In this document: positions 24,004-32,326 of the stretch, one piece after another
Position numbering within the stretch: position 1 is the first letter of the stretch
Layout of the letters: each line of letters starts with the position of its first letter
NCBI RefSeq assembly: GCF_003732485.1
Contig: NZ_MOAK01000043.1
Location: 269,993-309,618, forward strand
Direction: 5' to 3'
DNA length: 39,626 nucleotides
Source: Pseudomonas protegens
GTDB taxonomy: Bacteria; Pseudomonadota; Gammaproteobacteria; Pseudomonadales; Pseudomonadaceae
Program-made: the position numbers and the translations under genes
The notes under the pieces: generated by a model
What the model saw: only the letters and a program-made list of their open reading frames with translations
The model's database searches: none
Told to the model about the DNA's origin: nothing

Positions 24004-25704
24004 ATGAGCGACGATACCGACCAGCGCGACACCCCCGAAACCCACACCGACCAACCCACAGACACCAGCCGCCGCCGCTTCCTTGGCGGCGTTGCCGTTC
24101 TTGGGGTCGGCGCCACCCTGAGCGCCTGCAGCAAGCCCGGCGAACCCGCTGGCAAACCGGATGAACGCCCGCTGTCCCCCACTGAGCTGGACAAGGCGCT
24201 GCGCGATCAGGTGAAGAACGTGGTGGTGCTGTTCGCCGAGAACCGCAGCTTCAACAACCTGTTCGCCAACTTCCCCGGCGTGGAAAAACCGCTGTCGGCC
24301 CTCAAGCCCGAAGCGTTCCAGCAACGGGACCGCGATGGCAGCCTGCTGTCGAAACTGCCGCCCATCTGGGGCGGCATCCTGCAAGTGGGGCCACAGACCC
24401 TGGACGGCATCACCTACCCGGTGGAAACCCAGTTCCAGGAAAACCTGCCCAATGCGCCGTTCGCCCTCAAGGGCCCCAGCGGCGAGGACCTGCCCCTGGG
24501 CCTGGTGACCCGCGACCTGTGGCATGTGTTCTACCAGAACCAGATGCAGATCAACGGTGGCAAGAACGATGGCTTCGTGGCCTGGGCCGACTCCGGCGCC
24601 CTGACCATGGGCCACTACGCCCAGACCCGTTACTCCTTGCGCCTGTGGGATGTGGCGCGGGAGTTCGTGCTCTGTGACAACTTCTTCCAGGGGGCTTTCG
24701 GTGGTTCGTTCCTCAACCACCAATACCTGATCAGTGCCAAGGTGCCGTTCTACCCCGATGCCGCCAACTCGGTGGCCAAGTCGCAGATCGCCACCTTGCA
24801 GGGCGACGACCCCAAGGGCACGCGCCTCAAGCCCCTGGACAAGTCCCCGGCCAGTGCCATGGAAGGTGCGCCACAGTTCGGTCCCAGCGCCCTGACCCCG
24901 GACGGTTACGCAGTCAATACCATGGCCCCGCCCTACTGGCCGACCTGGATCCGCGATCCGGAGCGTCCGGACTATGCCAAGCCCGACCTGCCCAGCGTAC
25001 TGGTGCCCCAGACCCACGAACACATCGGCGACAAGCTGTCGAAGAAGAACGTCGACTGGGCCTGGTACGGCGGCGCCTGGCAGGCGACCCTGGAGCAGTT
25101 CAAGGATTCCGGCGGGATTCCCAAGATCCCCAACTTCCAGTACCACCATCAGCCGTTCAACTACTTCGTGCGTCAGGGTCCGGAGAATCCGGCCGAGCGT
25201 GCCAAGCGCCTGCGCGACGGCGGCCTGGGGGACGAGTCGAACACCAACAAGTTCTTCGCCGACGCCGAGGCCGGCAAGCTGCCGGCGGTGACCTTCTACA
25301 AGCCCCAGGGCAACCTCAACCTGCACGCCGGTTATGCCGACGTGGCCGCCGGCGACCGGCATATCGACCGGGCACTGAAAGTGCTGCGCGAGAGCCCGCA
25401 ATGGAAAAACATGGTGGTGATCGTCACCGTCGACGAAAACGGCGGCTGGTGGGACCACGTGGCGCCGCCCCAGGGCGATCGCTGGGGCCCGGGCACGCGG
25501 ATTCCGGCCCTGGTGGTGTCACCGTTCGCCCGCAAGGGCACGGTGGATCACACGGTGTATGACACCGCCTCGATCCTGCGGCTGATCACCCGGGTGTTCC
25601 AACTGGAAACCCTGGACGGCATCAAGGAACGTGATGACGCCATGCTTGCCCGGGGCCAGAAACCCATGGGCGACCTGACCAACGCCCTGCACTTCAGCGT
25701 CTGA
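24004..25704 (+). CDS. Tat-exported lipoprotein phosphoesterase (AcpA/phospholipase C family)
   Basis: This 566-aa protein is a phosphoesterase-family enzyme (acid phosphatase AcpA / phospholipase C fold). The N-terminus has a twin-arginine signal, SRRRFLGG (residues 22-29), and then a lipobox LSAC with Cys42, so it should be a Tat-dependent lipoprotein. The catalytic nucleophile region is VLFAENRSFNNLFANFPG (about 79-96), and the metal-binding C-terminal motif is VTVDENGGWWDHVAPP. An internal LLH-type ending is absent and length is typical of the AcpA group (about 500-570). Substrates of relatives include phosphate monoesters and phosphatidylcholine. AAGGAG lies 6 nt before the ATG. No clear Pho box was found upstream. 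Confidence 0.88.
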   Translation: MSDDTDQRDTPETHTDQPTDTSRRRFLGGVAVLGVGATLSACSKPGEPAGKPDERPLSPTELDKALRDQVKNVVVLFAENRSFNNLFANFPGVEKPLSALKPEAFQQRDRDGSLLSKLPPIWGGILQVGPQTLDGITYPVETQFQENLPNAPFALKGPSGEDLPLGLVTRDLWHVFYQNQMQINGGKNDGFVAWADSGALTMGHYAQTRYSLRLWDVAREFVLCDNFFQGAFGGSFLNHQYLISAKVPFYPDAANSVAKSQIATLQGDDPKGTRLKPLDKSPASAMEGAPQFGPSALTPDGYAVNTMAPPYWPTWIRDPERPDYAKPDLPSVLVPQTHEHIGDKLSKKNVDWAWYGGAWQATLEQFKDSGGIPKIPNFQYHHQPFNYFVRQGPENPAERAKRLRDGGLGDESNTNKFFADAEAGKLPAVTFYKPQGNLNLHAGYADVAAGDRHIDRALKVLRESPQWKNMVVIVTVDENGGWWDHVAPPQGDRWGPGTRIPALVVSPFARKGTVDHTVYDTASILRLITRVFQLETLDGIKERDDAMLARGQKPMGDLTNALHFSV

Positions 25705-25708
25705 CCCC

Positions 25709-25732
25709 GGCGGGGCCCGCAACGGGCCCGCC
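25709..25732 (+). terminator. GC-rich hairpin after the phosphoesterase gene
   Basis: GGCGGGGCCCG and CGGGCCCGCC form a 10-bp stem with one bulged G and a CAA loop, 5 bp after the stop. There is no T-run; a Rho-assisted or stabilising 3' end is possible. Confidence 0.4.
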
Positions 25733-25896
25733 AGCCACCGCAGAACCGAAGCTCAAGACCCGCTTCGGCGCTGCGGCACTGGCGCCAATGATAGCCATGT
25801 AATATCACGCACTTTACCCATCCACCCGACGGGTAATATCCTGCGCGCCACTTATTTGTTTCATCAGTTTTCCGATTGAAAAGGGAGTTCGTCGTC

Positions 25897-27594
25897 ATGA
25901 TCGTAGGCATCGACCTGGGGACCACCAACAGCCTGGTGGCGGTCTGGCGCGACACCGCCAGCGAGCTGGTGCCCAACGCCCTGGGCCAGCTCCTCACCCC
26001 CAGCGTGGTGGGCCTCGACGACGAAGGCCGGATCCTGGTGGGGCAAGCCGCCAGGGAGCGCCTGCACACGCACCCGCAGCTCACCACGGCGCTGTTCAAG
26101 CGCTACATGGGCAGCGCCACCGAAGTGCGCCTGGGGGAACGTACCTACCGCCCCGAAGAACTCTCGGCCCTGGTGCTCAAGAGCCTCAAGGAAGACGTTG
26201 AGCGGGCCTATGGCGAGCCGGTGGAAGAGGCGGTGATCAGCGTGCCGGCCTATTTCAGCGACGCCCAGCGCAAGGCCACGCGGATCGCCGGCGAACTGGC
26301 CGGGCTCAAGGTGGAAAAACTGATCAACGAACCCACCGCCGCTGCCCTGGCCTACGGCCTGCACCAGCGCGACAAGGAAACCTCGTTCCTGGTCTTCGAC
26401 CTCGGCGGCGGAACCTTCGACGTGTCGATCCTGGAACTCTTCGACGGGGTCATGGAAGTCCGTGCCAGCGCCGGCGACAACTTCCTCGGCGGTGAGGATT
26501 TCGACAGTCTGCTGCTGGAGCACTTCATCGAACAGCAAGGCCAGGCGGCGGACTTTCCCGAACGTCAGAGCGTGCTCCAGGCCCTGCGCCGGGAAGCCGA
26601 GCGGGTGCGGCGCGCCCTGGGCCAGGAACCCAGCGCCGAGTTCAGCTTGCGGGTCGACGGCCGGCAATGGACCCAGACCATCACCCAGGCACAACTGGCC
26701 AATCTCTATACACCGTTGCTGGAGCGCTTGCGGGCGCCCATCGAGCGGGCTCTGCGCGATGCCCGGATCCGGGTCAGCGACCTGGATGAAATCCTCCTGG
26801 TAGGCGGCGCCACCCGCATGCCTCTGGTGCGCAAGCTGGCAGCGGGGTTGTTCGGGCGCTTTCCGTCCATCACCCTCGACCCCGACGAAGTGGTGGCCCA
26901 GGGCGCGGCGGTCCAGGCCGCCCTCAAGTCACGCTCCGCGGCCCTGGAGGAAGTGGTGCTCACCGACGTCTGCTCCTACACCCTGGGCATCGAAACATCC
27001 CAGCAGTACGGCAACCAGATCGAGAGCGGGCACTACCTGCCAATCATCGAGCGCAACAGCGTGGTACCGGTGAGCCGGGTCAGGACCGTGCAGACCATGC
27101 ATGACAACCAGGAACAGGTGCTGTTGAAGATCTTCCAGGGTGAGAGCCGGCTGGTGCGCGACAACGTCGCCCTGGGTCAACTGGAGATCAACGTCCCCAA
27201 GCGCAAGGCCGGTGAAGTCTCCCTGGACGTGCGTTTCACCTACGACATCAACGGCCTGCTGGAAGCCCAGGTGAGCATTCCCCTGACCGGTGAAAGCCAC
27301 TCCCTGGTGATCGAGAACAACCCCGGCGTGCTGACCGCGCAGGAGATCCAGGAACGCCTCAAGGCCCTGGAACAGTTGAAGGTTCATCCCCGGGACCAGC
27401 AGGTCAACACCCTGCTCAGCGCCCGCCTGGAGCGCCTCTATCAGGAGAGCCTGGGGGAGTTGCGCGAACAGATCGGCTACTGGGCCGGACAGTTCCAGCA
27501 AGTGCTGGAGACTCAGGATGAGCGCAAGATCCGCGAAGTGCGCAGCCAGCTCAGTGAGCAACTGCAACGCCTGGAAAATGGCCACTGGCACTGA
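25897..27594 (+). CDS. hscC: HscC-type Hsp70 chaperone
   Basis: This 565-aa Hsp70 is shorter than DnaK (about 638), as in the HscC branch. The ATPase domain shows phosphate-1 GIDLGTTNS (residues 4-12), the [13 protein letters not shown] segment, [11 protein letters not shown] and phosphate-2 [12 protein letters not shown]; adenosine motif [11 protein letters not shown] is near 302-312. A substrate-binding domain follows (NSVVPVSR, then [20 protein letters not shown]) with a short helical lid. The start at 25897 follows AAGGGAG at 9 nt; an upstream TTG is less likely. HscC in E. coli works with dedicated J-proteins rather than DnaJ. The next gene, 11 bp away, is such a partner. Confidence 0.92.
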   Translation: MIVGIDLGTTNSLVAVWRDTASELVPNALGQLLTPSVVGLDDEGRILVGQAARERLHTHPQLTTALFKRYMGSATEVRLGERTYRPEELSALVLKSLKEDVERAYGEPVEEAVISVPAYFSDAQRKATRIAGELAGLKVEKLINEPTAAALAYGLHQRDKETSFLVFDLGGGTFDVSILELFDGVMEVRASAGDNFLGGEDFDSLLLEHFIEQQGQAADFPERQSVLQALRREAERVRRALGQEPSAEFSLRVDGRQWTQTITQAQLANLYTPLLERLRAPIERALRDARIRVSDLDEILLVGGATRMPLVRKLAAGLFGRFPSITLDPDEVVAQGAAVQAALKSRSAALEEVVLTDVCSYTLGIETSQQYGNQIESGHYLPIIERNSVVPVSRVRTVQTMHDNQEQVLLKIFQGESRLVRDNVALGQLEINVPKRKAGEVSLDVRFTYDINGLLEAQVSIPLTGESHSLVIENNPGVLTAQEIQERLKALEQLKVHPRDQQVNTLLSARLERLYQESLGELREQIGYWAGQFQQVLETQDERKIREVRSQLSEQLQRLENGHWH

Positions 27595-27605
27595 GGAGCG
27601 GCGCC

Positions 27606-29270
27606 ATGGATTGCTGGTCCCTGCTGGAGCTGCCGAACGATGCCGATGAGCGCAGCATCAAGCGCAGCTATGCCAAACGCCTGAAAACCACCCGTCCCGA
27701 CGAAGATGCCGAAGGCTTCCAGCGCTTGCGCGAGGCCTACGAGCGCGCGCTGCAACTGGCCCGCTGGCGGGTCGATGAGGCGACCCAGGACGAAGCGCCC
27801 CAAGTGAGCGACGACACCTGCCTGTCCCCCCAGGCCCCGGCCCCGGACAACCTGCAGCAGTGGTCGAGCCTGGTGGAGCTGTCGCCGCTGGTCGTCGAAC
27901 CACTCCCGGACTGGATCCCCACAGCGCCACCGCAAAGCGCCCCAGCGCGCCCCGCAGCAGCGACGGCATTGCCGTTGCTCAAGGAGCTCAGCCTCGACAA
28001 CCTGCCTGAGCGCTGGCAGCAGGCCCGACAACTGGGCTGTGAAGAGGATTTCCTGAAGCGTCTGCTGGTCTCGTGTTGTGCGCACCCTGAGCAATACGTA
28101 GCGATCATCGCCTGGGCAGCCCAGCACCTGGACTGGCTGACTCCCTGGCAACATCCCGCCATGGAAACCTGGCAGGAAGCATTCCTGATGCAGACATTGC
28201 TGCAGGAATACCGCCGGACGCTGGGGGAGCTGTTGCAGGCGGGCCAGGAGCGCGCCTTTCTCGCACAGTTGGTGAGCTACACCGAACAACCCTGGCTACG
28301 GATCTTCGATAATCGTCAGAACTGGCAGAGCCTGATTCTGGAACTGCTCCACCAGCACCACTGGCCGGTGCCTCTGTTCGACCGGGTGTGCCAATTGTTC
28401 GGCTGGGATGAAAGTCGCGGCGTCACTCCCCAACCCTCCTGGATCTGGGAATCGCTGATCGAGCGCTGCCAACAGGAAGCCTTCCATCAGAACCTCCTGG
28501 CCAACGCCGGGAAAACCGGCGAAGCAAATCCGGACGTCGCCGCGGCTCGCCTGCTGCTGCACCCCATGCCCCGACGTCGTCAGGTCGCCCTGACCCGGCA
28601 CTTCGAAGACGAACATTGGCAGGCCTGCATGGAACTGTCGCAGACCCTGGCCTCACGTTTCCCGGCGCTGCTGGAGCGGCTGCCTCGCAGCGATGTGTTT
28701 TTCTGGAAGAACCTGATGCCGCGTCCGCAGGGCGTGGACAGTTGGATCAGGTCCGGGGTCGCCACGGGGCTGGCCCTGAGCCTGTATTTCATGAACAAGC
28801 CCCAGCACAGCACAGCACTTGCAGTGATATTGGGGCTGATCTGTGGGGGTGTCCTGGCGATTTTCGGGCTGATCCTGCTCAACACCTGGGCCCCTGCGAT
28901 CGCCCGCCTGCTGGCCATCGACCTGTGGTTGAGCGAGCGCCTGGTGCCCAAACGCCTGAATCCGCACCAGCACTGGCTGGTGTTGCGCCACGGCGTGCCG
29001 CAAGCGGTCATGCTGGGCCTGTTCGGCTACTGGCTGGGGATTCTGGGGGTACTGGCCTACCTGGGCTTTGTGCTGATCGGCCTGCTGCATTCGCGACGTA
29101 TCGGCCAGCCGGACCCGGACTTCCGTGCCCGCAGTCCCTGGCTGGGCGCCTTGCACTGGAATCACTTCAGCCCCTGGCAGCCGGTCTATCTGGTCGTCAT
29201 GGTGGTGCTCATCCGGGTCTGTCAAATCCATGCCCCGGGTTTTCCCTGGACGCGCCTCATGCCTGGTTGA
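27606..29270 (+). CDS. J-domain-like membrane protein, probable HscC partner
   Basis: This 554-aa protein starts with a degenerate J domain: helices II-III read SIKRSYAKRLKTT and GFQRLREAYERALQ. Between them the normally invariant HPD is RPD (Arg30-Pro31-Asp32). A long middle part has Pro/Ala-rich and helical segments with no recognised fold. The last 170 residues contain four or five hydrophobic segments (for example TALAVILGLICGGVLAIFGL and AVMLGLFGYWLGILGVLAYL), so it is anchored in the inner membrane. It follows hscC directly and its ribosome site GGAG overlaps the hscC stop, indicating coupling. The role is by analogy with E. coli DjlB/DjlC. The Arg for His change raises the question of whether it can stimulate ATPase activity. 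Confidence 0.8.
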   Translation: MDCWSLLELPNDADERSIKRSYAKRLKTTRPDEDAEGFQRLREAYERALQLARWRVDEATQDEAPQVSDDTCLSPQAPAPDNLQQWSSLVELSPLVVEPLPDWIPTAPPQSAPARPAAATALPLLKELSLDNLPERWQQARQLGCEEDFLKRLLVSCCAHPEQYVAIIAWAAQHLDWLTPWQHPAMETWQEAFLMQTLLQEYRRTLGELLQAGQERAFLAQLVSYTEQPWLRIFDNRQNWQSLILELLHQHHWPVPLFDRVCQLFGWDESRGVTPQPSWIWESLIERCQQEAFHQNLLANAGKTGEANPDVAAARLLLHPMPRRRQVALTRHFEDEHWQACMELSQTLASRFPALLERLPRSDVFFWKNLMPRPQGVDSWIRSGVATGLALSLYFMNKPQHSTALAVILGLICGGVLAIFGLILLNTWAPAIARLLAIDLWLSERLVPKRLNPHQHWLVLRHGVPQAVMLGLFGYWLGILGVLAYLGFVLIGLLHSRRIGQPDPDFRARSPWLGALHWNHFSPWQPVYLVVMVVLIRVCQIHAPGFPWTRLMPG

Positions 29271-29332
29271 ATCCTGCGCGGCCGGGGCAATGGATATTTT
29301 TTCGCTCCCGGCTGTTTCTCCGCTCAGTGCTG

Positions 29333-29374
29333 TTTCAGTATGTCTTGCCCCCTTCGAAGGGGTTCACGCTGAAA
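29333..29374 (+). repeat. Nested inverted repeat upstream of the 390-aa secreted protein gene
   Basis: TTTCAG (29333-29338) and CTGAAA (29369-29374) flank a 14-bp perfect palindrome CCCCTTCGAAGGGG (29349-29362). The outer 3' arm overlaps the AAAAGGA ribosome site of the gene at 29386. It could be an operator or a 5' UTR structure. Confidence 0.5.
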
Positions 29375-29385
29375 AGGATCTGAGC

Positions 29386-30558
29386 ATGTTCAAATTCGCA
29401 GGAATCACCCTGGCCCTGGCGGCCGCCGCCCTGAGCACGACGGCCCAGGCCGATGTAGAGGTCGATCTGGGCAGTCCCCAGCGCGTCACCCAGCTCTTCG
29501 CCTACCCCAATAACTGCAACGTCATCTGCTTTCGCAACTGGACCCTGGAGCGGACGGTGGAGCACTACCTGACACAGAGCGTGCAGCGCGATGGCTACAG
29601 CACGGCCAAGGTCAGCGTGAAAACGGCGGGGGACAAGGTTGTGGCCGCCATCAGTGGCGTCCCAGCCGGCTACGACAAGCCCTTGAGCGCCCTGCTGGAT
29701 GCCGGCGACCTGGCCTACAAGGGCGCCAGCCAGCTCAATGCCGATGGCAAATGGGCCTACAGTTGGTACCTGTTCCTGCCCCTGGGCATGGCCCTGGAAA
29801 ACCGCAAGAGCGTCGAATTGCTGCACTTCCCGCCGGACTACTCGCTGACCCAGGCCCAGGACTATCTGGAGTCGGCCACCACCGACCGCTGGGCCACCCT
29901 GCTGACGGCCAACGGCATCGCCGTCGAGCAGACCCCGGCGTACCAGACCATTGTCGACATCGCACCGATCGCCGCGCCATCGAGTGCCGGCAAGGACCTG
30001 GAAGGGGTCTACAGCTACTTCAACAGCTACCAGACCAGCATGGTCAAGCAGGTCAGCCAGAACGCCAGCGGCACGGCCCTGCCGATGGTGGCCTTCGGCG
30101 CACCGGTGCGCAATTGGCTCAAGCAGCAGTACGGGGTCACGGTGAATGTGCTGGGCCTGGCGCAGATCAGCCCCAGCGAAGGCGTGAAGGTGCCAGTACT
30201 GGGCTCCAACCACCCGAGCTACATCTGGTACGCCGCGGACCCGGACAACTATGACAACGACGAGGCCAAGGCCGACGCCGCAGGGCTGAAAGTCATGGGA
30301 CAGGATTTGAGTGCGGCCTGCTGGCAGGCCGGTATGGGCAGCAAGCCGGGGACGGACCCGAGCACCCTGCTCAGCCGTTGCACCCAGACCTGGCAAGTGA
30401 CGCAGAAAGTGCAGACCTGCGAACTGTTCTACACCTCGGTGCGCAAGCTGACCGAGCAGCAGGCCGCAGCCAAATGCACCAGTACGCCGGTCAAGACCCA
30501 GCTCAACCAGCTCAAGGCCCCTGCCCCGGCGCCAAGCACCGAGGTGCCACACATCTGA
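29386..30558 (+). CDS. Secreted protein of unknown function
   Basis: I do not recognise this 390-aa protein. It has a clean Sec signal peptide (MFKFAGITLALAAAALSTTA, cleaved near AQADVEV). The mature part has no membrane segment and carries a cysteine pair near the start (NNCNVICFRNW) and four more in the last 100 residues (SAACWQAG, SRCTQTW, VQTCELF, AKCTST), suggesting disulfides in the periplasm or outside. The end is Pro/Ala-rich (APAPAPSTEVPHI). The start at 29386 is chosen from the signal peptide and AAGGA 9 nt upstream. It follows the hscC-J-protein pair by 115 bp on the same strand, but a nested inverted repeat in between suggests its own control. A 13-bp-stem hairpin follows the stop. 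Confidence 0.85.
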   Translation: MFKFAGITLALAAAALSTTAQADVEVDLGSPQRVTQLFAYPNNCNVICFRNWTLERTVEHYLTQSVQRDGYSTAKVSVKTAGDKVVAAISGVPAGYDKPLSALLDAGDLAYKGASQLNADGKWAYSWYLFLPLGMALENRKSVELLHFPPDYSLTQAQDYLESATTDRWATLLTANGIAVEQTPAYQTIVDIAPIAAPSSAGKDLEGVYSYFNSYQTSMVKQVSQNASGTALPMVAFGAPVRNWLKQQYGVTVNVLGLAQISPSEGVKVPVLGSNHPSYIWYAADPDNYDNDEAKADAAGLKVMGQDLSAACWQAGMGSKPGTDPSTLLSRCTQTWQVTQKVQTCELFYTSVRKLTEQQAAAKCTSTPVKTQLNQLKAPAPAPSTEVPHI

Positions 30559-30566
30559 AGCCCGCC

Positions 30567-30599
30567 GCTGGCCGCTGCGCTTACAACGCAGCGGCCAGC
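30567..30599. terminator. Bidirectional hairpin between convergent genes
   Basis: GCTGGCCGCTGCG and CGCAGCGGCCAGC are perfect 13-bp complements around a 7-nt loop. The structure sits between the stops of the secreted protein (30558) and the carbonic anhydrase (30606) and could end both transcripts. No T-run is present on either side. Confidence 0.65.
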
Positions 30600-30605
30600 C
30601 AGCGT

Positions 30606-31250
30606 TCAGACAGCGCCGAGAGGACGCAGGCGATATTGCGGTGGCAGTTGCTCGAAACCGCTGATGGTGGCGTTCAGACTCTTCCAGCGACCGTCCTTGA
30701 TCCCGTAGATGCAACCGTGGATCGACAGGCTCTGCCCACGATGCCAGGCGTTCTGCACGATGCTGGTGTGCCCGACGTTGGCCACCTGCTGGATCACGTT
30801 CAGCTCGCATAGGCGGTCGACCCGCTCTTCTTCCGTGGCCAATTGCCCCAGCACTTCACGATGCTCGTAGTACAGGTCGCGGATGGAACGCAGCCAGCCA
30901 TCGATCAGGCCAAACTGGCGATCCTGCATCGAGGCACGCACGCCGCCACAACCATAGTGGCCGGTGACCAGGATGTGCTTGACCTTGAGTACATCCACTG
31001 CGTACTGGATCACCGACAGGCAATTGAGGTCGGTGTGCAGTACCACGTTGGCCACGTTGCGGTGCACGAACAGGTCGCCCGGCAACATGCCGACGATCTC
31101 GTTGGCCGGCACCCGCGCGTCCGAACAGCCGATCCACAGGTATTCCGGGGTCTGCTGGCGGGCCAGCTTGGAGAAGAAGTCCGGATCTTCCTGCTTGATC
31201 GCCTCGGCCCAACGCTCGTTGTTATCAATCAGATCTTGTAGTTCGTTCAT
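30606..31250 (-). CDS. can: Beta-class carbonic anhydrase
   Basis: This 214-aa cytosolic zinc enzyme interconverts CO2 and bicarbonate. The zinc ligands are Cys42 and Asp44 with Arg46 (GCSDARVPANEIVG) and His98 and Cys101 (VTGHYGCGGVRA). The positions match E. coli Can exactly, and LGQLATEEERVDRLCELNVI is the usual C-terminal helix region. Length matches the family (about 215-220). I start it at the ATG 31250 (MNELQDLIDNN), with GAGG 9-10 nt upstream; a TTG five codons earlier is less likely. It stands alone on the minus strand. It provides bicarbonate for carboxylases and helps growth at ambient CO2. Confidence 0.96.
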   Translation of the reverse strand: MNELQDLIDNNERWAEAIKQEDPDFFSKLARQQTPEYLWIGCSDARVPANEIVGMLPGDLFVHRNVANVVLHTDLNCLSVIQYAVDVLKVKHILVTGHYGCGGVRASMQDRQFGLIDGWLRSIRDLYYEHREVLGQLATEEERVDRLCELNVIQQVANVGHTSIVQNAWHRGQSLSIHGCIYGIKDGRWKSLNATISGFEQLPPQYRLRPLGAV

Positions 31251-31402
31251 GCTGTGAAGCCTCAAGAATGATGCGCTGCTTTGACAGACGACCGCCTGTC
31301 GGGGTCACGCGTGTTGCTGCAGATACCGGTCATCCCTTGCGCGGGAATCTTCAGTGGGACCACGGGTCCACCCTTCAAGCCCCTGAAGTATGAGGAATTG
31401 CC

Positions 31403-31735
31403 ATGACCGAATCACGACGCCCCTTCGCCGCCCCCCAGCCCGAACCCATCGACGATGACCAAGATCGCATGGGCTCCATGGAGGAGCTGCATTTCGATGA
31501 CGATGAACCGGGCGCCAGGAGCAGCGGCACCCTCACCAGCGACGGCTCCAGCGACGATGACCTGAGTCCGGAAACCCTGATCCGCGAGGATGGAGCCCGC
31601 TCCGCCCGGGAAGCCGGAGCCGATAAACCGGCGGACTGGGATCTGAGTATTGTCGATGGCGCAGACATTGGTGGCGGCGCTGGTCTGGATGAAGCCGAAC
31701 TTGCGCGCCGCGACCCGCTGGACGGCAAACCCTGA
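31403..31735 (+). CDS. Acidic low-complexity conserved protein
   Basis: This 110-aa protein is strongly acidic, with runs such as PIDDDQDR and HFDDDEPG and many Ser/Asp/Glu, and no cysteine. There is no signal peptide, membrane segment or recognisable domain; it is probably largely disordered. It opens MTESRRPFAAPQPEPIDDDQ, a form I recall from other Pseudomonas, sometimes labelled serine kinase/phosphatase; nothing in the sequence supports that label. GAGG lies 7 nt before the ATG. It is followed by a REPIN. Confidence 0.75.
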   Translation: MTESRRPFAAPQPEPIDDDQDRMGSMEELHFDDDEPGARSSGTLTSDGSSDDDLSPETLIREDGARSAREAGADKPADWDLSIVDGADIGGGAGLDEAELARRDPLDGKP

Positions 31736-31767
31736 GCTTGACGCCGCATTCAATGATGCCGTCTCCC

Positions 31768-31850
31768 GTAGGAGCCGGCTTGCCGGCGAAGAGGCCCTCA
31801 GCCATGCATCGCCCTGAATGGCGCCTTCGCTGGCAAGCCAGCTCCTGCAG
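31768..31850. repeat. REPIN (inverted REP pair)
   Basis: GTAGGAGCCGGCTTGCCGGC and the inverse GCTGGCAAGCCAGCTCCTGC flank a central spacer. It separates the convergent acidic-protein gene and rimI. Confidence 0.9.
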
Positions 31851-31873
31851 CTGCCTGCGTGCTGGTTTAAGGC

Positions 31874-32326
31874 TCAGTCGACCAGGGTACAGGCCATGAC
31901 CAGGGCGTCTTCGCGACCACCCACTGCCGGATAATAGTCGCGACGGCGCCCCACTTCATTGAAGCCATAACGCTCATAAAGCCGATAGGCGGTCTGGTTG
32001 CTGGAGCGAACTTCGAGGAAACACTCCCGTGCATCCTTCTGGTAGGCACGCTTCATCAGCTCCTCAAGGAGTCGCAGCCCCAGGCCACGGCCCTGGCTTT
32101 CCGGCTTGACGGTGATGTTCAGCAGATGGGCCTCGTCGATGATCACCTGGATCACCCCGTGGCCCACTTGCTGGCTGCCTTCGAACATCAGCCAGACTTC
32201 GTAGGACTTGAAGGCATCCATGAAAATGCCCCGGGTCCAGGGATGGCTGAACGCCGCATATTCGATTTTCAGGATGCTATCCAGGTCCGCTTCGGTGGCC
32301 AGGCGGAAGGTCAACGCGTCACTCAT
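31874..32326 (-). CDS. rimI: Ribosomal protein S18 alanine N-acetyltransferase RimI
   Basis: This 150-aa GNAT enzyme acetylates the N-terminal alanine of ribosomal protein S18. The acetyl-CoA loop is VKPESQGRGLGLRLLEELM (about 77-95), preceded by HLLNITV. The following LEVRSSNQTAYRLYERYGF is the RimI hallmark with Asn and Tyr residues near the active site. Length matches E. coli RimI (148). Its ATGA start overlaps the stop of the holD-like gene upstream, so translation is coupled, as in the E. coli holD-rimI operon. The order is the same as in P. aeruginosa. Confidence 0.93.
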   Translation of the reverse strand: MSDALTFRLATEADLDSILKIEYAAFSHPWTRGIFMDAFKSYEVWLMFEGSQQVGHGVIQVIIDEAHLLNITVKPESQGRGLGLRLLEELMKRAYQKDARECFLEVRSSNQTAYRLYERYGFNEVGRRRDYYPAVGGREDALVMACTLVD

